Assembly (NCBI GenBank): GCA_009779335.1
Contig: WREM01000002.1
Location: forward strand, 1 to 22,403
Length of the DNA stretch: 22,403 nt
Origin: Streptococcaceae bacterium
Lineage (GTDB): Bacteria; Bacillota; Bacilli; Lactobacillales; Streptococcaceae
Reading direction: 5' to 3'
Each line of letters begins with the position of its first letter. Position 1 is the first letter of the stretch. Shown piece by piece: positions 1-8,158 of this stretch. Made by a program: the position numbers and the translations under genes. Below the pieces are notes generated by a model. That model had not been told where the DNA came from. It saw nothing but the letters and a program-made list of their open reading frames with translations, and ran no database searches.

Positions 1-10
1 AATATTAGAT

Positions 11-37
11 TTTTATTATAAAATAATTATAATAAAA
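11..37. repeat. AT-only inverted repeat at the left edge
   Basis: Arms TTTTATTATAA (11-21) and TTATAATAAAA (27-37) are exact reverse complements around AATAA. The repeat lies beyond the mnmA terminator and so belongs to the spacer of a gene outside the window. It could be an operator or part of a promoter, since TATAAT-like hexamers occur on both strands. It could also be chance in an AT-only stretch. Confidence 0.4.
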
Positions 38-63
38 TTATTCTATTGAAGAAAACGAAATAC

Positions 64-89
64 AAAAAGCAAGCAGGATAGCTCGCTCG
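64..89 (-). terminator. Intrinsic terminator of mnmA
   Basis: On the minus strand GCGAGC (86-81), a six-base loop, then GCTTGC (74-69) form a short stem with one G-U pair, followed directly by TTTTT. It starts about 10 bases after the mnmA stop. The stem is short but GC-rich for this genome. Confidence 0.6.
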
Positions 90-98
90 TTTATTTTT

Positions 99-1223
99 CT
101 ATTGGTATTTCATCATTTGATTATCTTTATAAGCGTGTTCGATCATAGCACCACCTAGACATTCTTCGCCATCATAGAAAACAACGGCTTGCCCGGGAGT
201 AATGGCACGTATAGGCTGTTCAAAGATTACTTCAACCCTATCTCCTTTTACCTTAATGGTTACACCATTGTCTTCTTGACGGTAGCGGAATTTTGCTGTA
301 CATTTAAGCTCAAATTCCTCAGGCATTTTTCGAGTAAACGATACCTGATCAGCTGTCAAACTTGTTGAATAGAGATGTTCATGATGGAAACCTTGACCTA
401 CATAAAGTGTATTGGTCTTCAAGTCTTTTCCAACGACGAACCATGGTTCAGAGTCATCATATCCCTTTTGCCCACCAATTCCGAGTCCTCCACGTTGTCC
501 AATCGTATAGTACATGAGTCCTGCGTGAGTACCCATATCTTTACCTTCAAGTGTCCTCATGGAACCTTTTTGAGCGGGAAGGTAATTACTCAAAAATTCC
601 TTGAAATTCTTTTCTCCAATGAAACAAATCCCTGTGGAATCTTTTTTCTTAGCTGTTGCTAACTTTGCTTCTTCAGCCATCCGACGAACTTCAGGCTTTT
701 CTAAATGCCCCAAAGGAAACATTGTCTTTGCTAATTGTTCTTGTGAAAGTTGACTGAGAAAATAGGTTTGGTCTTTATTATTATCTACACCACGGAGCAT
801 ATGCACTGTGCCATCTTTATCTCGTGATATACGAGCATAATGACCTGTTGCGACATAGTCTGCTCCTAAGTCCATCGCATAGTCTAAGAATGCTTTGAAT
901 TTTATTTCCTTATTGCACATGACATCAGGATTAGGTGTACGCCCCGCACGGTATTCTGCAAGGAAATACTCAAAAACCCTATCCCAATATTCTTTCTCAA
1001 AATTTACGGAATAGTACGGAATACCAATCTTGTCAGCGACTGCTGCTACATCCTTGTAATCTTCTGTTGCTGTACAGACACCGAACTCATCTGTATCATC
1101 CCAGTTTTTCATGAATACACCGACGACGTCATAACCTTGCTCTTTAAGCATGAGAGCAACGACTGAAGAATCTACTCCACCTGACATTCCTACGACTACT
1201 CGTGTTTTAGAGTTATCTACCAT
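99..1223 (-). CDS. mnmA: tRNA-specific 2-thiouridylase MnmA
   Basis: ATP-dependent thiolation of the wobble uridine (s2U34) of tRNA Lys, Glu and Gln in the cytoplasm, using persulfide sulfur from a cysteine desulfurase. The 374-residue product has the PP-loop SGGVDSS (residues 14-20), the first catalytic cysteine in PDVMCNKEIKF (C103) and the second in STGICFIGE (C200), plus the C-terminal beta-barrel of the family; length is normal. The frame is open upstream to 1289. I chose the ATG at 1223 because the family starts a few residues before the PP-loop and a weak purine-rich site (AAAGAGATGG) precedes it; the 22-residue extension has no family support. It has its own promoter and terminator and looks monocistronic. 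Confidence 0.95.
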   Translation of the reverse strand: MVDNSKTRVVVGMSGGVDSSVVALMLKEQGYDVVGVFMKNWDDTDEFGVCTATEDYKDVAAVADKIGIPYYSVNFEKEYWDRVFEYFLAEYRAGRTPNPDVMCNKEIKFKAFLDYAMDLGADYVATGHYARISRDKDGTVHMLRGVDNNKDQTYFLSQLSQEQLAKTMFPLGHLEKPEVRRMAEEAKLATAKKKDSTGICFIGEKNFKEFLSNYLPAQKGSMRTLEGKDMGTHAGLMYYTIGQRGGLGIGGQKGYDDSEPWFVVGKDLKTNTLYVGQGFHHEHLYSTSLTADQVSFTRKMPEEFELKCTAKFRYRQEDNGVTIKVKGDRVEVIFEQPIRAITPGQAVVFYDGEECLGGAMIEHAYKDNQMMKYQ

Positions 1224-1356
1224 TATTAATTCACCATCTCTTTCTATTTTGATTTTGGAAATTCTACTGTAAAATTCCAATGCACGCAAAATATCAACAA
1301 GTTGTGATTTTTTGTTTAACGTTCAGTTGAAGGCTGAAGTTAATAGTGGTAAAGTT

Positions 1357-1384
1357 ATTATAACAAAACTATCCTCATTATCAA
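1357..1384 (-). promoter_or_regulatory. Promoter of mnmA
   Basis: TTGATA (1384-1379), 16-base spacer, TATAAT (1362-1357). It gives a leader of about 130 bases before the chosen mnmA start. No terminator is visible after the ABC-F gene, so read-through from it may also contribute. Confidence 0.65.
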
Positions 1385-1408
1385 TGAATAATCCACCTTT
1401 ATGAATTC

Positions 1409-3307
1409 TTACGCTTCCAATTTCTCCATAACTTCTAATAACTCTGCTTCAATTTCTTCTTTTTCTTGATTCCAGCTGTTTATTTCTTCTTGCCAAACTG
1501 CAAGTTTTTCAAAATCATCAGAATTTTCTTGCATGAGATTCAACTGTTCCTGAATTTTTTCTTCCATCTGATCTAATTGAACTTCTAGTTTTTCCAGTTG
1601 TCGTTCTAGTTTTCTTTGGTTTTTTTGACTTTCTTTTTGTTGATTATAGTCAGCCTTTTCAGGTTTATTTTCTCGCTTCTGTTCCTGTTCTTGACTTATA
1701 TCTTCATTATTTTCTTTTTTCTCTAAATAGTAATCATAATCCCCAAGATATAGCGTGCTTCCTTTTGGTCCTAATTCCAAAATTTTTGTTGCTACTCGAT
1801 TGATAAAATAACGGTCGTGAGAAACAAACAATAAAGTCCCTGCGAATTGAATAAGGCTATCTTCCAGCACTTCTCTACTTTCAATATCCAAATGATTGGT
1901 AGGTTCATCTAAAACCAAGAAATTATCATGTTGCATTGCCAGCTTAGCTAATAGTAGGCGTGCTTTTTCACCACCTGATAACATGCTTACTGTCTTTTTG
2001 ACATCATTTCCTGAAAACAAGAAAGCACCCAAAAGATTTCGGATTTCAACTTCTGGTGTTAGTTTATGTTCATTCCACAATTCATCCAAAACAGAATTGG
2101 ACGGAGTCAGCTGTCCTTGTTCCTGATCATAATAACCAAGAGAGACATTAGCCCCAAGTTTACTTTCACCTGCAATAAATGGAATTTGTCCGATAATTGA
2201 CTTTATTAGAGTTGTCTTTCCAATTCCATTGGGCCCGATGATAGCAATGGCCTCCGCTTTTCGCTGATCAATGGTAATAGGCTCAGATAATACCTCTTCA
2301 TAACCGACAGCTGCATCCTCCACTGTTAAGACGACATTTCCTGATTCTTTTTCAGGGGAAAATACAATATTGGCAGAAGATTGTACTCCGACTGGATTAT
2401 CTAGGCGATCCATTTTTTCTAATTGCTTACGACGAGATTGAGCTCGCTTTGTTGTAGAAGCACGAGCGATATTTTTTTGCACGAACTCTTCAAGTTTTGC
2501 AATTTTTTTTCCCTGTTTTTCAAACTGTTTGAGTTCAGATGCTCGCTTTTCAGCACGTAAGTCTATATATTTACTGTAATTCCCTACATAGTGAGTTAAA
2601 CTCCCTCTTGAAACTTCCAACGTTTCATTAGTTACCTTGTCTAAGAAATAACGGTCATGACTCACAATAAGAAATGCCCCTGAATAATTTTTCAGGTAAT
2701 TTTCCAGCCAGCCAATCGTTTCAATATCGAGGTGATTAGTCGGTTCATCCAGTATGAGTAATTGTGGTTTTTCGAGAAGCATTTTGGCTAATGCCAATCG
2801 TGTTTTTTGTCCGCCCGATAATTGAGAAATTTTTGTTTGCCAAATGAATTCATCAAATCGGAAGCCATTTAGCATGGATTTGATCTCTGCTTGATAGGTA
2901 AAGCCATTCTTTGAACGAAATTCTTCAGAAAGGAAGTCGTATTTCTTCATAAGAACTTGCAACTCTTGCCCTGTCAATTCAGACATCTGAGTTTCCATCT
3001 GACGAAGGTCATTTTCTAGCTTGACAAGATGGGCAAATACAGTCAGCATCTCATCATAAATACTCAAATTAGAATCAAGCCCTGTATCCTGTGCCAAATA
3101 GTTAAGCGTCAAATCCTTTACTGATGACAATTGCCCCGCAGACGACTTTTCTACTCCTGCAATTATTTTCAATAAAGTTGATTTACCTGCACCGTTGCGA
3201 CCTACAAGAGCAATTTTTGATTTATCTTGTATCGTAAAATTCACATTCTCAAATAAGACATTTGCTCCAAAATGCCTTGCAATATCATTTCCCTGTAATA
3301 AAATCAT
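1409..3307 (-). CDS. ABC-F family ATPase, YdiF-like
   Basis: Soluble twin-ATPase of the ABC-F class; such proteins bind the ribosomal E site and relieve stalled translation. The 632 residues carry Walker A GRNGAGKST (36-44), signature LSGGQ (163-167) and Walker B before DEPTNHLD (from 187); a charged linker (about 240-305) of the type that reaches the P-site tRNA; a second Walker A GPNGIGKTT (358-366), LSGGE (443-447) and DEPTNHLD; and a C-terminal coiled coil (about 555-632). There are no membrane segments, so it is not a transporter. Its place next to rex matches B. subtilis ydiF, which favours a housekeeping factor over an antibiotic-resistance ABC-F. The ATG at 3307 is fixed by an in-frame stop 12 bases upstream and by family N-termini. 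It has no ribosome-binding site, and a -10 element ends six bases before the ATG, so the mRNA may be leaderless. Confidence 0.9.
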   Translation of the reverse strand: MILLQGNDIARHFGANVLFENVNFTIQDKSKIALVGRNGAGKSTLLKIIAGVEKSSAGQLSSVKDLTLNYLAQDTGLDSNLSIYDEMLTVFAHLVKLENDLRQMETQMSELTGQELQVLMKKYDFLSEEFRSKNGFTYQAEIKSMLNGFRFDEFIWQTKISQLSGGQKTRLALAKMLLEKPQLLILDEPTNHLDIETIGWLENYLKNYSGAFLIVSHDRYFLDKVTNETLEVSRGSLTHYVGNYSKYIDLRAEKRASELKQFEKQGKKIAKLEEFVQKNIARASTTKRAQSRRKQLEKMDRLDNPVGVQSSANIVFSPEKESGNVVLTVEDAAVGYEEVLSEPITIDQRKAEAIAIIGPNGIGKTTLIKSIIGQIPFIAGESKLGANVSLGYYDQEQGQLTPSNSVLDELWNEHKLTPEVEIRNLLGAFLFSGNDVKKTVSMLSGGEKARLLLAKLAMQHDNFLVLDEPTNHLDIESREVLEDSLIQFAGTLLFVSHDRYFINRVATKILELGPKGSTLYLGDYDYYLEKKENNEDISQEQEQKRENKPEKADYNQQKESQKNQRKLERQLEKLEVQLDQMEEKIQEQLNLMQENSDDFEKLAVWQEEINSWNQEKEEIEAELLEVMEKLEA

Positions 3308-3313
3308 GATTAT

Positions 3314-3322
3314 ATTTTAACA
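3314..3322 (-). promoter_or_regulatory. Extended -10 placed to give a leaderless ABC-F mRNA
   Basis: The minus strand reads TGTTAAAATATAATCATG into the start codon: TG, one base, TAAAAT, six bases, ATG. Transcription starting about 7 bases after the -10 would begin at the start codon. A second hexamer TATAAT (3314-3309) lies even closer. No good -35 is seen, as is common for TGn promoters. Confidence 0.5.
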
Positions 3323-3347
3323 TAACTGGGCAGAATAATTTGTAATT

Positions 3348-3365
3348 TTGTTGACAAATTCACAA
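3348..3365. promoter_or_regulatory. Candidate Rex operator
   Basis: TTGTTGACAAATTCACAA resembles the Rex consensus TTGTGA-N6-TCACAA, with an intact right half and a left half that matches at TTGT. It covers the -35 of rex, which fits NADH-sensitive autoregulation. It also lies 30-45 bases upstream of the divergent ABC-F promoter. Further half-sites (TCACAA) occur at 3382-3387 and 3391-3396. Confidence 0.5.
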
Positions 3366-3379
3366 TAAAAAAGTAAAAT
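3351..3379 (+). promoter_or_regulatory. Promoter of rex
   Basis: Perfect -35 TTGACA (3351-3356), 17-base spacer, -10 TAAAAT (3374-3379). A strong site AAAGGAG (3409-3415) lies six bases before the rex ATG. Confidence 0.8.
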
Positions 3380-3421
3380 TATCACAAGATTCACAAACTT
3401 TGAAAATCAAAGGAGAGAACG

Positions 3422-4063
3422 ATGGTTGAAAAGAAAATAAGAGAAAGCTTGCCCAAAGCAACAGCTAAGAGACTTCCCCAATATTATCGCTTTTTCAAGA
3501 AGCTTGTTGATGAAGGCGTCTCTCGTACAAATTCTCAATCCATGTCCCAAAAAATCGGCGTTGATGCCGCAACTATCCGACGTGATTTCTCCCTTTTTGG
3601 AGAGTTAGGCCGTCGTGGCTATGGTTACAATACTAAAGAATTGCGTGATTTTTTCGGTGATTTATTAGGACAAGACCGTGAAACACATCTTGCCCTTATT
3701 GGTGTAGGGAACCTTGGACGTGCCCTTATCAATTACCACTTTCAAGATCGTAATAAAATGCGTATCACTCAAGCCTATGACATTGCTGAAAATAAATTAG
3801 TGGGAACTGAAACCTCATCAGGAATACCGATTCATGATATTTCTGATCTAGAAAAAAATATTAAAAAAGCTAAAATCACTACAGCCATCATTTCTGTAAA
3901 GCAAGAAAATGCACAGGAAGTTGCTGATAAATTGGTTGAAGCTGGTATAAAAGGGATTCTTAATTTTGCCCCTATTCACTTGAAAGTGCCTGATGATGTC
4001 CATGTTCAATCGATTGATTTAACAAAAGAACTTCAAACCCTTTTATTCTTCATGTCAGAATAG
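3422..4063 (+). CDS. rex: Redox-sensing transcriptional repressor Rex
   Basis: Dimeric repressor that senses the NADH/NAD+ ratio and controls fermentation and respiration genes. The 213-residue protein has an N-terminal winged helix (about 1-80, recognition region around TIRRDFS, 51-57) and a Rossmann domain with GVGNLGRAL (94-102), then the C-terminal domain-swapped helix; length is typical. The start has a strong ribosome site (AAAGGAG, six-base spacing). It is divergent from the ABC-F gene and convergent with radC, which resembles the rex neighbourhood in streptococci and bacilli. A Rex-like box over its own -35 suggests autoregulation. Confidence 0.95.
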   Translation: MVEKKIRESLPKATAKRLPQYYRFFKKLVDEGVSRTNSQSMSQKIGVDAATIRRDFSLFGELGRRGYGYNTKELRDFFGDLLGQDRETHLALIGVGNLGRALINYHFQDRNKMRITQAYDIAENKLVGTETSSGIPIHDISDLEKNIKKAKITTAIISVKQENAQEVADKLVEAGIKGILNFAPIHLKVPDDVHVQSIDLTKELQTLLFFMSE

Positions 4064-4070
4064 ATAATAA

Positions 4071-4098
4071 AATGCTCAAATATTTTTGAGCATTTTTT
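4071..4098. terminator. Bidirectional terminator of rex and radC
   Basis: AATGCTCAAA (4071-4080), loop TATT, TTTGAGCATT (4085-4094): a perfect 10-base stem with T-runs on both strands. The last codons and stop of radC (from 4076) lie inside the stem, so the hairpin also encodes the RadC C-terminus. Confidence 0.85.
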
Positions 4099-4762
4099 CT
4101 TCCCTAAAGGAAAAGTATTTTTTTCTTCCTACAATGATATGATCTAAAAAGTCAATGCCTATATCTTGACAGGATTTTTGAATTTTATTGGTGAACATTC
4201 GATCTGCCGTACTCGGTAGAACTGCTCCTGATGGGTGATTGTGTGCAACGACAACACTGACTGCTAGATTTTTTATCGCATAGTATAGAATTTCTCTGGG
4301 ATTGGCGGGAGAATGATTAACACTCCCTATAAAAATCGTTTTCTTCTGAATGATTGCATTCTGCCCGTCCAGATAAACTGCGACGAGATGTTCCTGATCA
4401 TAATCCGCCATCTCGTCTGCAAGAATCATTCCTAACTGATGAGAACCTGAAACTTTTCCCAATCGAATCCGTTCCGTATTCTGTATTCTCTTGCCTAGCT
4501 CTATCATTGCTCGAATTTCAATAGCTTTAACCAATCCAATTCCTGAGATTTGTTTTAACTCTTCGATTGAGGAACGTCTGAAATTTTCCAAACTTCCAAA
4601 GCGAGATAATATTTTGGCTGACAGGTGCATGACTGTTTCATTTTTCGTTCCTGTTCGCAGTAAAATAGCCAACAACTCTTGCTCACTCAATTTCTCTGCA
4701 CCCACTGCTGTCAATCGTTCTCGTGGTTGCATGGAATACTCATTTTCTCTTACTTGATACAT
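4076..4762 (-). CDS. radC: RadC/DUF2466 JAB-domain protein
   Basis: Despite its name, no repair function is firmly established for RadC; it is a putative metalloprotease-fold protein. The 228 residues contain an N-terminal helix-hairpin-helix region (about 25-95, with SGIGLVKA) and a JAB/MPN domain (about 105-225) with the intact metal motif HNHPSG (174-179) followed by PSTADR, where D187 completes the site. The start is supported by AGGAGG about eight bases upstream. Known background: in streptococci radC belongs to the late competence regulon. Here the upstream region carries TTTTACGTATATA, one mismatch from the ComX-box core TACGAATA, and shares 15 identical bases with the promoter region of the CHAP hydrolase gene at 12683-13390. 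Confidence 0.93.
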   Translation of the reverse strand: MYQVRENEYSMQPRERLTAVGAEKLSEQELLAILLRTGTKNETVMHLSAKILSRFGSLENFRRSSIEELKQISGIGLVKAIEIRAMIELGKRIQNTERIRLGKVSGSHQLGMILADEMADYDQEHLVAVYLDGQNAIIQKKTIFIGSVNHSPANPREILYYAIKNLAVSVVVAHNHPSGAVLPSTADRMFTNKIQKSCQDIGIDFLDHIIVGRKKYFSFREEKMLKNI

Positions 4763-4781
4763 TTCTCTTCCTCCTTACTTA

Positions 4782-4800
4782 TATATACGTAAAAGAATTT
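4782..4800 (-). promoter_or_regulatory. ComX-box-like promoter element of radC
   Basis: On the minus strand AAATTCTTTTACGTA (4800-4786) is followed by TATA. The core TACGTATA matches the streptococcal competence sigma-factor box TACGAATA at 7 of 8 positions and has the usual T-rich run before it. It starts 29 bases before the ATG. A weak vegetative promoter (TTGTTA, 18 bases, TATATA) overlaps, so both modes are possible. Confidence 0.55.
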
Positions 4801-4810
4801 GAAAGTAACA

Positions 4811-4836
4811 AAAAACTCTAAGATTTTAGAGTTTTT
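4811..4836 (-). terminator. Intrinsic terminator of glmS
   Basis: AAAAACTCTAA (4811-4821), loop GATT, TTAGAGTTTTT (4826-4836): an 11-base stem ending in T residues, seven bases after the glmS stop. Confidence 0.85.
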
Positions 4837-4842
4837 ATTTGA

Positions 4843-6660
4843 TTATTCAACTGTAACTGATTTTGCCAAGTTTCTTGGCTTATCTACATCAAGTCCTCGT
4901 TGCATTGATGCAAAATAGGCGATGAGCTGTGCAGGAATAACCATTGAAATAGCTGATAGATAGGAGTGCACAGTGTTAATGATGATGTTATCGTCTTCGT
5001 TCGCCACATCCTCTTCAACAATCGTGATGGCAGATGCTCCACGAGCAGTGGTTTCCATAATGTTTCCACGAGTATGGAGTGCTACTTCTTTGTCTGCAGA
5101 AATCAATGCAAGAACAGGTGTGCCTTCTTCAATCAGTGAAATTGTCCCATGCTTGAGCTCTCCAGCCGCAAATCCTTCACATTGAATGTACGAGATTTCC
5201 TTAAGCTTAAGACTGGCTTCCATGGCAACATAATAATCTTGCTTACGACCGATATAAAAGGCATTATGTGCTTTAAGTAAAAGTTTTTCAACAATTTCAG
5301 CGATTTCATCTTTTTTAGTTAATGTAGCCTCAATAGATTGTGCAACCAATGAGAGTTCTTTGACAAGGTCAAAGTTTTTAGCATTTTCGCTTCCATTGGC
5401 ATCCCCCACAGCTTTTGCCAAGAAAGATAGGGTAGCAATTTGTCCTGTATAGGCTTTCGTAGAAGCAACTGAAATTTCTGGGCCTGCACCAATAAGCATA
5501 GTGTACGTCGCCTCACGGAAGAGAGTCGATCCGGGTACATTTGTTACAGTCAAGCTTGGATGCCCCATTTTATTGACTTGTACCAATACTTGACGACTGT
5601 CTGCTGTCTCTCCTGATTGAGAGATAAAGATGAAAAATGGTTTCTTACTAAGCAGGGGCATTCCATATCCCCACTCACTCGCTACACCAAGCTCAACAGG
5701 TGTATCTGTCAATGCTTCAAGCATTTGTTTTGAAGCAAATCCTGCATGAAGTGAAGTCCCCGCAGCGATGATATAGATACGGTCTGATTCTTGCACTGCC
5801 TTGATAATGTCTGCATCAACCTTGATATTTCCTGATTCATCTGCATAAGTCGAGATGAGTTTACGCATAACAGCAGGTTGTTCGTCTATTTCCTTAAGCA
5901 TATAGAAAGGATAAGTCCCTTTACCTGTATCTGATTCATCCAACTCTGCAGTATAAGACTCACGCTCAATAACATTGCCTTGATAATCTGTGATTTGGAC
6001 AGAATCCTTTGTCAAAACAACCAATTCTTTATCATAAATTTCCATGAATTGATTGGTCTCACGAATCATTGCCATGGCATCTGAACACACCATGTTGTAA
6101 CCCTCTCCCAATCCAATAAGCAATGGGGATTTATTTTTTGCGACATACATGATTTCAGCATTCTCTGCATCCATCAGTGCAAAGGCATATGAACCCTTAA
6201 TAATAGATAAGGCTTTCTTAAAGGCAGAAAGAGTGTTCATTCCCTCTTCTTCTGCAAATTTTGCGATTAAATGCACTGCAATTTCTGTGTCTGTCTGACC
6301 TTTAAAGATATTATTAACCAGATACTCTTCTTTGATTTCTTTGAAGTTTTCAATGACTCCATTATGCACCAAAACAAAACGCCCCGATGCAGAAGTATGA
6401 GGATGTGAATTGTCCTCAGAGGGTTTCCCATGGGTTGCCCAACGGGTATGCCCCACACCTGCAGTTCCTTGTGTCGCATCCGTTAACTTATCTTTGAGAT
6501 TTGCGATACGCCCTACAGCTTTGATTAAGCTCGCAGGTGCATCTATAGAATTAACAAACAGTCCCGCTGAATCATAGCCACGATATTCAAGTTTCTCAAG
6601 CCCTTGAATCAATATATCTGTTGTATTAGGATTCCCAATAACACCAACGATTCCACACAT
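4843..6660 (-). CDS. glmS: Glutamine-fructose-6-phosphate aminotransferase GlmS
   Basis: Makes glucosamine-6-phosphate from fructose-6-phosphate and glutamine, the first step toward UDP-GlcNAc for peptidoglycan. The 605 residues have the N-terminal glutaminase domain beginning MCGIVGVIG, with Cys2 as nucleophile after Met removal; two SIS sugar-isomerase domains (about 285-420 and 455-590); and the conserved C-terminal end DKPRNLAKSVTVE. The start has AAAGGAGAT six bases upstream. The 129-base upstream spacer is too short for, and lacks, a glmS ribozyme. Instead the promoter is flanked by two identical NagR-type operators, so control is probably transcriptional and opposed to nagB. Confidence 0.97.
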   Translation of the reverse strand: MCGIVGVIGNPNTTDILIQGLEKLEYRGYDSAGLFVNSIDAPASLIKAVGRIANLKDKLTDATQGTAGVGHTRWATHGKPSEDNSHPHTSASGRFVLVHNGVIENFKEIKEEYLVNNIFKGQTDTEIAVHLIAKFAEEEGMNTLSAFKKALSIIKGSYAFALMDAENAEIMYVAKNKSPLLIGLGEGYNMVCSDAMAMIRETNQFMEIYDKELVVLTKDSVQITDYQGNVIERESYTAELDESDTGKGTYPFYMLKEIDEQPAVMRKLISTYADESGNIKVDADIIKAVQESDRIYIIAAGTSLHAGFASKQMLEALTDTPVELGVASEWGYGMPLLSKKPFFIFISQSGETADSRQVLVQVNKMGHPSLTVTNVPGSTLFREATYTMLIGAGPEISVASTKAYTGQIATLSFLAKAVGDANGSENAKNFDLVKELSLVAQSIEATLTKKDEIAEIVEKLLLKAHNAFYIGRKQDYYVAMEASLKLKEISYIQCEGFAAGELKHGTISLIEEGTPVLALISADKEVALHTRGNIMETTARGASAITIVEEDVANEDDNIIINTVHSYLSAISMVIPAQLIAYFASMQRGLDVDKPRNLAKSVTVE

Positions 6661-6690
6661 TTTTTTATCTCCTTTTTCTAACCATTTATC

Positions 6691-6710
6691 AAATTGGTAT
6701 AGTTAGATTT
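6691..6710. promoter_or_regulatory. NagR-type operator O1 in the glmS leader
   Basis: AAATTGGTATAGTTAGATTT. The left part AATTGGTATAG is identical to the nagB operator at 18453-18470; the right half-site is degenerate. It lies about 20-35 bases downstream of the predicted glmS transcription start, where a bound repressor could block elongation. Confidence 0.55.
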
Positions 6711-6733
6711 TCTATTGTTTTTATTATATTATT

Positions 6734-6762
6734 ATGATAAACTATTGAATTTTATTTGTCAA
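6734..6762 (-). promoter_or_regulatory. Promoter of glmS
   Basis: TTGACA (6762-6757), 17-base spacer, TATCAT (6739-6734). It sits between the two operator copies. Confidence 0.75.
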
Positions 6763-6777
6763 TTTTTTTAGTTTCCA

Positions 6778-6797
6778 AAATTGGTATAGTTAGATTT
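6778..6797. promoter_or_regulatory. NagR-type operator O2 upstream of glmS
   Basis: An exact 20-base copy of O1, 87 bases away and in the same orientation, just upstream of the glmS -35. It overlaps the last codons and stop of rluD, so its bases also encode the RluD-family C-terminus. Confidence 0.5.
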
Positions 6798-7695
6798 GGT
6801 TATTTCTTAATTTCTCTAATTGATTTTTGAATATTTCAGGTACATCTGCTTGAAATTCTAATGCTTCTTCAGTGCTTGGATGGATAAATCCTAGCGTTTC
6901 AGCGTGTAGGAACTGTCCTTTGTTGGGTTCCAAAGTATTCTTTGGACCGTAGAGTAAATCCCCTGCAACAGGATGATGGATGTACTCCAAATGTACCCGT
7001 ATCTGATGCGTACGCCCCGTTTCAAGCTCCAAAGCTACCAGATTATATCCGTCAAATCGCTCGAGTACAATGAAATGTGTGACTGCAGGTTTCCCCCCTG
7101 CGACCACAGCTTGTTTCTTACGGTCTTTAGGATTTCGACCAATAGGGGCTTCTATGGTTCCCTTATCGTGTGGTAAATCTCCATGAATAATCGCAAGGTA
7201 GCGGCGTTTATTGGTCTTATCTTTCAACTGCTGTGCCAGACTTTCATGAGCCTTGTCGTTTTTTGCAATCATGAGCAGACCTGATGTATCCTTATCGATA
7301 CGATGGACAATTCCGGGACGAATCACTCCATTGATAGAAGACAAATCTTTGATGTGATACATGAGAGCATTGACCAGCGTTCCAGACGAATACCCTGCAG
7401 AGGGATGAACGACCATTCCCTGTGGTTTGTTAATGACCGCTACATCTTCATCCTCATAGACAATATCTAAGGGAATATCCTCTGCTTCAATGTCTAGCTC
7501 TATAATCTCAGGGACTTCAAATTCAATGATTTCTCCAGCCCTTACCTTATACTTGGCTTTCTTTATCTGCCCATCAACCGTAACCTTACCCTCTCTGATG
7601 AGTTCAGTCAATACCGTCCGTGATAAATCAGAGAGATTAGACAAGGCTTTGTCCAAACGTAATCCTTGATTTTCTTCATTTATGATTATTTTCAT
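6790..7695 (-). CDS. RluD-family large-subunit rRNA pseudouridine synthase
   Basis: Isomerises uridine to pseudouridine in 23S rRNA. The 301 residues have an N-terminal S4 RNA-binding domain (about 10-70) and the RluA-type catalytic domain with HRIDKDTSGLL, where D134 is the catalytic aspartate. Which uridines it modifies cannot be told from sequence (RluD/YlyB-like). Its ATG directly follows the TAG of lspA, and its ribosome site AAGGAG lies within the lspA end, so the two are translationally coupled; the lspA-rluD order is common in Firmicutes. No terminator follows; the gene runs directly into the glmS operator region. Confidence 0.92.
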   Translation of the reverse strand: MKIIINEENQGLRLDKALSNLSDLSRTVLTELIREGKVTVDGQIKKAKYKVRAGEIIEFEVPEIIELDIEAEDIPLDIVYEDEDVAVINKPQGMVVHPSAGYSSGTLVNALMYHIKDLSSINGVIRPGIVHRIDKDTSGLLMIAKNDKAHESLAQQLKDKTNKRRYLAIIHGDLPHDKGTIEAPIGRNPKDRKKQAVVAGGKPAVTHFIVLERFDGYNLVALELETGRTHQIRVHLEYIHHPVAGDLLYGPKNTLEPNKGQFLHAETLGFIHPSTEEALEFQADVPEIFKNQLEKLRNNQI

Positions 7696-8151
7696 CTAGT
7701 CCTTCATCTCCTTATCTGTCAATATTGCGATAAATAAAGCAACAAAACCTATGGATAGAAGGGCATCCGCGATATTAAAGATTGGAAAGTTCATAAATTC
7801 AGTTTGAAACATATCCACCACATAAGACTGATGCACTCGATCAATAAAATTTCCTAAAGCTCCTGAAATGATAAGAGAAAGAGCAATAAAATACCATTTT
7901 TGATTGTTTTTTTTCAAGAGATAATAGACTGCCACAAGCACGACAATCGGCGTCAAAATCAAGAAAAGCCACTGTTGTCCTGACAGCATGGACCATGCCA
8001 TCCCTTCATTTTTCAGATAAGTCAGACTAAGGACATGAGGAATAAAGGACCGAGTCTGTCCTAAGCTGATATTTCCTACAATCCACATTTTCATGGCTTG
8101 GTCAGCGATGATTCCAATGATAATAATTGCCACAGCTGTTATTTTTTTCAT
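7696..8151 (-). CDS. lspA: Lipoprotein signal peptidase (signal peptidase II)
   Basis: Membrane aspartyl protease that cleaves prolipoprotein signal peptides before the lipidated cysteine. The 151 residues show four membrane segments (about 4-24, 58-80, 86-104, 127-145). The catalytic aspartates are D113 (VVDMF) and D129 (FNIADA), with the conserved NEGMAWSML and GNFIDR motifs. It is first of the lspA-rluD pair. The start has no ribosome-binding site: TGATACAAT, seven bases, ATG suggests a leaderless mRNA. A terminator-like hairpin stands just upstream. Confidence 0.95.
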   Translation of the reverse strand: MKKITAVAIIIIGIIADQAMKMWIVGNISLGQTRSFIPHVLSLTYLKNEGMAWSMLSGQQWLFLILTPIVVLVAVYYLLKKNNQKWYFIALSLIISGALGNFIDRVHQSYVVDMFQTEFMNFPIFNIADALLSIGFVALFIAILTDKEMKD

Positions 8152-8158
8152 AGTATCT

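Noticed and set aside
1409..3307. Antibiotic-resistance ABC-F with a leader-peptide attenuator
   Set aside because: There is no leader ORF or attenuator; the short or absent leader and the rex neighbourhood fit a housekeeping YdiF-like protein.
6661..6789. glmS ribozyme upstream of glmS
   Set aside because: The spacer is about 129 bases, AT-rich, and is filled by the promoter and operator copies. I see no ribozyme core, and lactococci are not known for it.
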